Part shown: positions 14,757 to 17,312 of the stretch, one piece after another
How positions within the stretch are numbered: the first letter of the stretch is position 1
Layout: each line of letters begins with the position of its first letter
NCBI GenBank assembly: GCA_003512525.1
Contig: DOQG01000046.1
Location: 1-17,312 of the forward strand
Direction of reading: 5' to 3'
Length of the DNA: 17,312 bases
From: Oscillospiraceae bacterium
Lineage (GTDB): Bacteria > Bacillota > Clostridia > Oscillospirales > Ruminococcaceae
Program-made: the position numbers and the translations under genes
Notes under the pieces: model-generated
The model's input: only the letters and a program-made list of their open reading frames with translations
What the model was told of the DNA's origin: nothing
The model's database searches: none

Positions 14757-15380
14757 ATGGATAAAAAATATATAGCGCTGACTTTTGATGACGGTCCGAA
14801 CACCGTCACTACACCGCAGGTGCTTGAAATGCTTAAAAAGCATAATGTTACTGCAAGCTTTTTCCTGGTCGGCAACAACATAAACGAGGAAAGCGCCAAG
14901 GTAGCGCGCGAATGCTTTGAATACGGCTGTGAGATATGCAACCACAGCAGAACGCACAGCGCTATGCCGCAACAATCAAGCGAGGAAATCAAAGCGGAAA
15001 TAAAATATACCAATGAAAAGATAGAGCGGATAACGGGCGGTATTGCTCCTAAATTCTTCCGCCCGCCGTATATAGCGCTGTGCGACAGTATGTATGACGA
15101 TATACCGCTGACCTTTATCTGCGGAAACGGCGCGGAGGACTGGCTTGACGAGATATCGGCAGAGGAACGCAGTAAGCGTATAATTGAGCAGGCTCGCAGC
15201 GGTATGGTGATACTTCTTCACGATATGGAGGGGAACTTCCGCACTGTTCAGGCGCTTGACACGATAATCCCTGAGCTTAAAAAGCAGGGTTATACATTCG
15301 TGACGGTAAGCGATCTGTTTGCAAAGTGCGGCATTACACCTCAGCACGGTAAAATTTATACAAATGTACTGACGGACTAA
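14757..15380 (+). CDS. Polysaccharide deacetylase (NodB homology domain)
   Basis: This is a metal-dependent carbohydrate esterase of family CE4 that removes N- or O-acetyl groups from glycans such as peptidoglycan. The ATG at 14757 is used. A GTG at 14748 overlaps the GGAG (14745-14748) that serves as its SD. The 207-aa protein is essentially the bare NodB domain. It has motif 1 TFDDGP (D11, D12), motif 2 H63-x3-H67 (NHSRTHS), motif 3 RPPY (102-105), motif 4 around D128-W129 and motif 5 LLHD (H155). All metal and catalytic positions are present. No signal peptide or anchor is seen, which is unusual for a wall enzyme and suggests a cytoplasmic substrate or non-classical export. It is last in the MATE operon. 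Confidence 0.92.
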   Translation: MDKKYIALTFDDGPNTVTTPQVLEMLKKHNVTASFFLVGNNINEESAKVARECFEYGCEICNHSRTHSAMPQQSSEEIKAEIKYTNEKIERITGGIAPKFFRPPYIALCDSMYDDIPLTFICGNGAEDWLDEISAEERSKRIIEQARSGMVILLHDMEGNFRTVQALDTIIPELKKQGYTFVTVSDLFAKCGITPQHGKIYTNVLTD

Positions 15381-15432
15381 TAAACGCAGATGGAATTACA
15401 AGGCTGTAGCTCCTGCACTCCCCTTCTCTCAA

Positions 15433-15484
15433 TGCGGCGTACGCATCAGCACAAAAAACTTACGCAAACGTGCTGACGGATTAA
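15433..15484 (+). pseudogene. Decayed duplicate of the deacetylase 3' end
   Basis: Bases 15433-15484 resemble 15327-15380, the last codons of the deacetylase. TGCGGC and TCAGCAC are shared, and the end ACTTACGCAAACGTGCTGACGGATTAA matches ATTTATACAAATGTACTGACGGACTAA. The tail reads YANVLTD-stop against YTNVLTD-stop in the intact gene. A one-base length difference lies in between. This looks like a remnant of a local duplication with about 50 bp of unrelated sequence between the copies. Confidence 0.65.
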
Positions 15485-15502
15485 AAAATGTAAATAGGGT
15501 CG

Positions 15503-15520
15503 CAGGGGCGATAGCCCCTG
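15503..15520 (+). repeat. GC-rich hairpin 1 after the deacetylase operon
   Basis: CAGGGGC (15503-15509), loop GATA, GCCCCTG (15514-15520): a perfect 7-bp stem. No T-run follows. Confidence 0.55.
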
Positions 15521-15526
15521 TATTCT

Positions 15527-15547
15527 CCCCCTCCCACGGGGAGGGGG
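15527..15547 (+). repeat. GC-rich hairpin 2 overlapping a G-quadruplex motif
   Basis: CCCCCTCCC (15527-15535) and GGGAGGGGG (15539-15547) form a perfect 9-bp stem with a 3-nt loop. The right arm is also the first half of the G-quadruplex motif at 15538-15559, so the two structures exclude each other. Confidence 0.6.
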
Positions 15548-15559
15548 CAGGGGGTAGGG
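15538..15559 (+). other. G-quadruplex-forming motif
   Basis: Four G-runs GGGG-A-GGGGG-CA-GGGGG-TA-GGG with loops of 1, 2 and 2 nt satisfy the canonical quadruplex rule. The G-rich strand is the RNA-like strand of the upstream operon. Confidence 0.7.
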
Positions 15560-15575
15560 ATAAAATATCCTTTTT
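15558..15575 (+). terminator. Small hairpin with T-run ending the deacetylase operon
   Basis: GGATA (15558-15562), loop AAA, TATCC (15566-15570), then TTTTT (15571-15575). The stem is short and A+T-rich, so alone it would be weak. The quadruplex or GC hairpin just upstream might help pause the polymerase. Confidence 0.45.
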
Positions 15576-15627
15576 AAAAATTTATATTACGCTACAGCAC
15601 ACAGATCAAAAATCTTCACGAAACCAC

Positions 15628-15656
15628 TTGACAACCCGCATATAATATGATATAAT
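15628..15656 (+). promoter_or_regulatory. Consensus promoter of rplJ-rplL
   Basis: TTGACA (15628-15633), 17-bp spacer, TATAAT (15651-15656): a full consensus match. A second TATAAT at 15641-15646 lacks proper spacing. Predicted start is near 15663, at the first base of the structured leader. Confidence 0.9.
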
Positions 15657-15662
15657 AATCAC

Positions 15663-15779
15663 GCTGTTCTAAAGACAGCAGGTCGGTTTTCCGCTAAAGA
15701 GCATATGCTCACCTGCCGAGGAATGGGAAGAATAATGGATTTTCTGCCCTTTTCTGTCTTACAGAGGAGGGCATTTTTT
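15663..15779 (+). ncRNA. Ribosomal protein L10 leader
   Basis: This is a cis-acting autoregulatory leader bound by L10 or the L10-L12 complex (the class in Rfam as L10_leader), judged by position and fold. Stem GCTGT (15663-15667) / ACAGC (15675-15679) stands next to a junction closed by GCAGGT (15678-15683) / ACCTGC (15711-15716). The junction contains the hairpins CGG-TTTT-CCG (15684-15693) and GAGC-ATAT-GCTC (15699-15710). A terminator stem follows at 15745-15779. Excess L10 would favour termination and lower rplJ-rplL expression. Confidence 0.82.
15745..15779 (+). terminator. Attenuator of the L10 leader
   Basis: A 12-bp stem (15745-15756 with 15762-15773, two G-U pairs, loop TCTTA) is followed by TTTTTT at 15774-15779. 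It stands 49 bp before the rplJ start, as expected for leader-controlled premature termination. Confidence 0.85.
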
Positions 15780-15828
15780 AAATGTTTTTCCTTTTTACGA
15801 ACAGTAAATCACGAAAGGAGAAAACAAT

Positions 15829-16338
15829 ATGCCTAGTGAGAAAGTTTTACAGGTAAAGCAGAATTACGTTGCTGAACTCGCTGAAAAGCTCAAGAAGTCC
15901 GCTTGCGGTGTACTCGTTGATTACAGCGGTATCACAGTTGCCGACGACACAGTTCTCAGAAAGGAACTTCGTGAGGCAGGTGTTGACTACTTTGTAGTTA
16001 AGAACACACTTTTAAAGCGTGCGGCTGAGATCGCAGGCGTTGAGGGTATCGAGGACGTTCTTGAGGGAACAACAGCTCTCGCACTTTCAGAAGACGACAT
16101 CGTAACTGCACCTAAGATCCTGTTCAAGCAGGAAGAAGCAAGCAACGGCTCATTCTCAATCAAGAAGGGCTTCGTTGATGGCAAGGGCATCAGCAAGGAC
16201 GAGGTTGTTGCATACGCAAAGCTTCCTACAAAGGAAACACTGCTTGCACAGCTGGTATTTATGCTTCAGTCCCCTATCCAGAAGCTTGCTATCGCTGTAA
16301 GCGAGATCGAGAAGAAGCAGTCCGAATCAGCAGAATAA
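15829..16338 (+). CDS. rplJ: 50S ribosomal protein L10
   Basis: L10 forms the base of the ribosomal stalk and carries L7/L12 dimers. The 169-aa length is normal. The N-terminus MPSEKVLQVKQNYVAELAEKL is typical, followed by ACGVLVDYSGITVADDTVLRKELREAGVDYFVVKNTLLKRA. The C-terminal helix (about 145-165, LQSPIQKLAIAVSEIEKKQ) is the L7/L12-binding part. AAAGGAG (15814-15820) lies 8 nt before the ATG. Expression is controlled by the leader at 15663-15779. rplL follows after 79 bp, which contain a small GCGGC/GCCGC stem-loop (16356-16377). Confidence 0.97.
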   Translation: MPSEKVLQVKQNYVAELAEKLKKSACGVLVDYSGITVADDTVLRKELREAGVDYFVVKNTLLKRAAEIAGVEGIEDVLEGTTALALSEDDIVTAPKILFKQEEASNGSFSIKKGFVDGKGISKDEVVAYAKLPTKETLLAQLVFMLQSPIQKLAIAVSEIEKKQSESAE

Positions 16339-16417
16339 TTTTTGCACGGACAAACGCGGCGGCATAATTACAGCCGCAACACAAACAATGAAAACATATT
16401 AACGGAGGATAATTAAA

Positions 16418-16792
16418 ATGGCTTCAGAGAAAATTTTAGCTATGATTGAAGAAGTAAAGGGCTTATCAGTATTAGAGCTCAACGAGCTCGTTAAGGCTCT
16501 TGAAGAAGAATTTGGTGTTTCTGCAGCAGCAGTTTCAGTAGCAGGCCCCGCAGCAGGCGGCGCAGCAGCAGCTGAAGAAAAGACAGAATTTGACGTAGTT
16601 CTCGCATCATTCGGTGATGCTAAGATGGCTGTTATCAAGGCTGTTAAGGACGTTTGCGGTCTTGGTCTTAAGGAAGCTAAGGAGCTCGTTGAGGCTGCTC
16701 CTAAGGCTATCAAGGAAGGCGCTTCTAAGGCTGAAGCTGAGGAAATCAAGGCTAAGCTCGAAGAGGCTGGCGCTAAGATCGAACTTAAGTAA
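16418..16792 (+). CDS. rplL: 50S ribosomal protein L7/L12
   Basis: This is the multicopy stalk protein that recruits and stimulates translational GTPases. At 124 aa it is full length. It has an N-terminal dimerisation domain (MASEKILAMIEEVKGLSVLELNELVKALEEEFGV), an Ala/Gly-rich hinge (AGPAAGGAAAA), and the C-terminal factor-binding domain. That domain has KTEFDVVLASFGDAKMAVIKAVK and the conserved GLGLKEAKELVEAAPKAIKEG. GGAGG (16404-16408) lies 9 nt before the ATG. Codon use is strongly biased, as in highly expressed genes. A strong terminator follows, so rpoB is not in the same uninterrupted unit. Confidence 0.97.
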   Translation: MASEKILAMIEEVKGLSVLELNELVKALEEEFGVSAAAVSVAGPAAGGAAAAEEKTEFDVVLASFGDAKMAVIKAVKDVCGLGLKEAKELVEAAPKAIKEGASKAEAEEIKAKLEEAGAKIELK

Positions 16793-16816
16793 GTTCTGCG
16801 CTGAATACGCTTTTTC

Positions 16817-16845
16817 AAAGGACGGGTTTTTACCCGTCCTTTTTG
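16817..16845 (+). terminator. Intrinsic terminator after rplL
   Basis: AAAGGACGGGT (16817-16827) pairs perfectly with ACCCGTCCTTT (16832-16842) around TTTT, and the T-rich sequence continues to 16844. This is a textbook strong terminator about 25 bp beyond the stop codon. Confidence 0.95.
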
Positions 16846-16882
16846 TTATTCAAGGGAAAGTGGATATTATATTGTGCGGGGT

Positions 16883-17244
16883 CTCGGGTTTGCTATTCTG
16901 TGCGATGTGTTTATGTTTTTTGGCTTAGCGGAAATGGTCGGTGTTTTTTACTATGGTAGCAGGCTACCGATAGTGCTATTTGCCGGATAGCACTTCTCGG
17001 GTTCGCTATTCTGTGCAATGTGTTTATGTTTTTTGGCTTAGTGGAAATGGTTGATGTTATTTACTATGATAGCGGGCTACCGATAATACCTTTTGCAGGA
17101 TAGCACTTCTCGGGTTCGCTATTCTGTGCAATATAGATTTTGTTTTCTGCTTGGCGAAAATGTTTGGTATTTTTATTGTGATAACAAGCTACCGATAGTG
17201 CTTTTTGTCGGGTAGCACTTCTCGGGTTCGCTATTCTGTGCGAT
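16883..17244. repeat. 113-bp tandem repeat, about 3.2 copies
   Basis: Units begin with CTCGGGTT(T/C)GCTATTCTG at 16883, 16996, 17109 and 17221, so periods are 113, 113 and 112 bp. The fourth copy stops after about 24 bp. Units 1 and 2 are closely similar and unit 3 is more diverged. Unit 1 has two hairpins, GGTAGC-AG-GCTACC (near 16956-16969) and AGTGCTAT...ATAGCACT (near 16972-16994). Unit 3 keeps the second and unit 2 only imperfect forms. Reading frames across it look like chance. Function is unknown. Confidence 0.85.
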
Positions 17245-17287
17245 AACGATGCTGCTATGTGTGAGGGAGACAACCCAAGGGGAGAGA

Positions 17288-17312
17288 GGAAGGCGCTCCA
17301 CAGGCGCTTTCC
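17288..17312. repeat. Inverted repeat at the window edge
   Basis: GGAAGGCGC (17288-17296) and GCGCTTTCC (17304-17312) pair over 9 bp with one G-U around a 7-nt loop. The window stops exactly at the end of the right arm, so a longer stem or a following T-run cannot be judged. Confidence 0.45.

Noticed and set aside
16399..16818. 139-codon minus-strand frame opposite rplL
   Set aside because: It is a Ser/Ala-rich shadow of the highly biased rplL codons.
16883..17244. CRISPR array
   Set aside because: The 113-bp units repeat as a whole without short constant repeats and variable spacers, and no cas genes are near.
17064..17273. Minus-strand 69-codon frame across the tandem repeat
   Set aside because: The repeated peptide pattern simply follows the DNA repeat. 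The 113- and 112-bp periods are not multiples of three, so the frame would shift from unit to unit, and no SD was noticed.

Overview
The window looks like a chromosomal segment of a gut-type Firmicute, most likely a Clostridia/Oscillospiraceae relative (Ruminococcus or Eubacterium siraeum-like). The reasons are strong AGGAGG-type ribosome binding sites, several near-perfect TTGACA-17-TATAAT promoters, some TTG starts, a BMP-type nucleoside ABC transporter, and an L10 leader before rplJ-rplL. The genus is an inference from gene content and codon style, not from a marker search.

Region 1 (about 1-350) has no gene. It holds a 19-bp inverted repeat at 45-87 and a terminator-like hairpin at 303-344. 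I see nothing else recognisable between them.

Region 2 (354-7243, all minus strand) reads as one purine uptake and salvage cluster. In transcription order it has a COG2509-like FAD-dependent dehydrogenase, xanthine phosphoribosyltransferase (xpt), a BMP-family nucleoside-binding lipoprotein, a double-NBD ABC ATPase and two permeases. Large intercistronic hairpins separate the lipoprotein from the ATPase. No purine riboswitch was found.

Region 3 (7244-9895, plus strand) starts with a non-coding stretch of about 400 bp carrying divergent promoters. Next comes a MarR-family regulator whose consensus promoter overlaps two perfect operator palindromes, then a MATE efflux pump. A separate small gene (84 aa, unknown function) follows, with its own extended -10 promoter. 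Its structured leader contains a sequence complementary to its own start-codon region; this is the most interesting candidate for a new regulatory RNA here.

Region 4 (9984-12454, minus strand) holds an AT-rich solitary DUF1016/YhcG PD-(D/E)XK nuclease-like gene and a secreted GH25 muramidase. A strong hairpin at 9949-9976 serves this convergent junction.

Region 5 (12655-15575, plus strand) is an operon-like run from a perfect consensus promoter: a second MATE transporter, an unknown six-TM membrane protein and a NodB-fold polysaccharide deacetylase without a signal peptide. After it come a decayed duplicate of the deacetylase 3' end, two GC-rich hairpins, a G-quadruplex motif and a small terminator-like hairpin.

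Region 6 (15628-16845) is rplJ-rplL with a consensus promoter, an L10-binding leader, an attenuator and a strong terminator. The remaining 470 bases are non-coding and contain a 113-bp tandem repeat in about 3.2 copies. rplK-rplA are not directly upstream and rpoB does not begin before the window ends.
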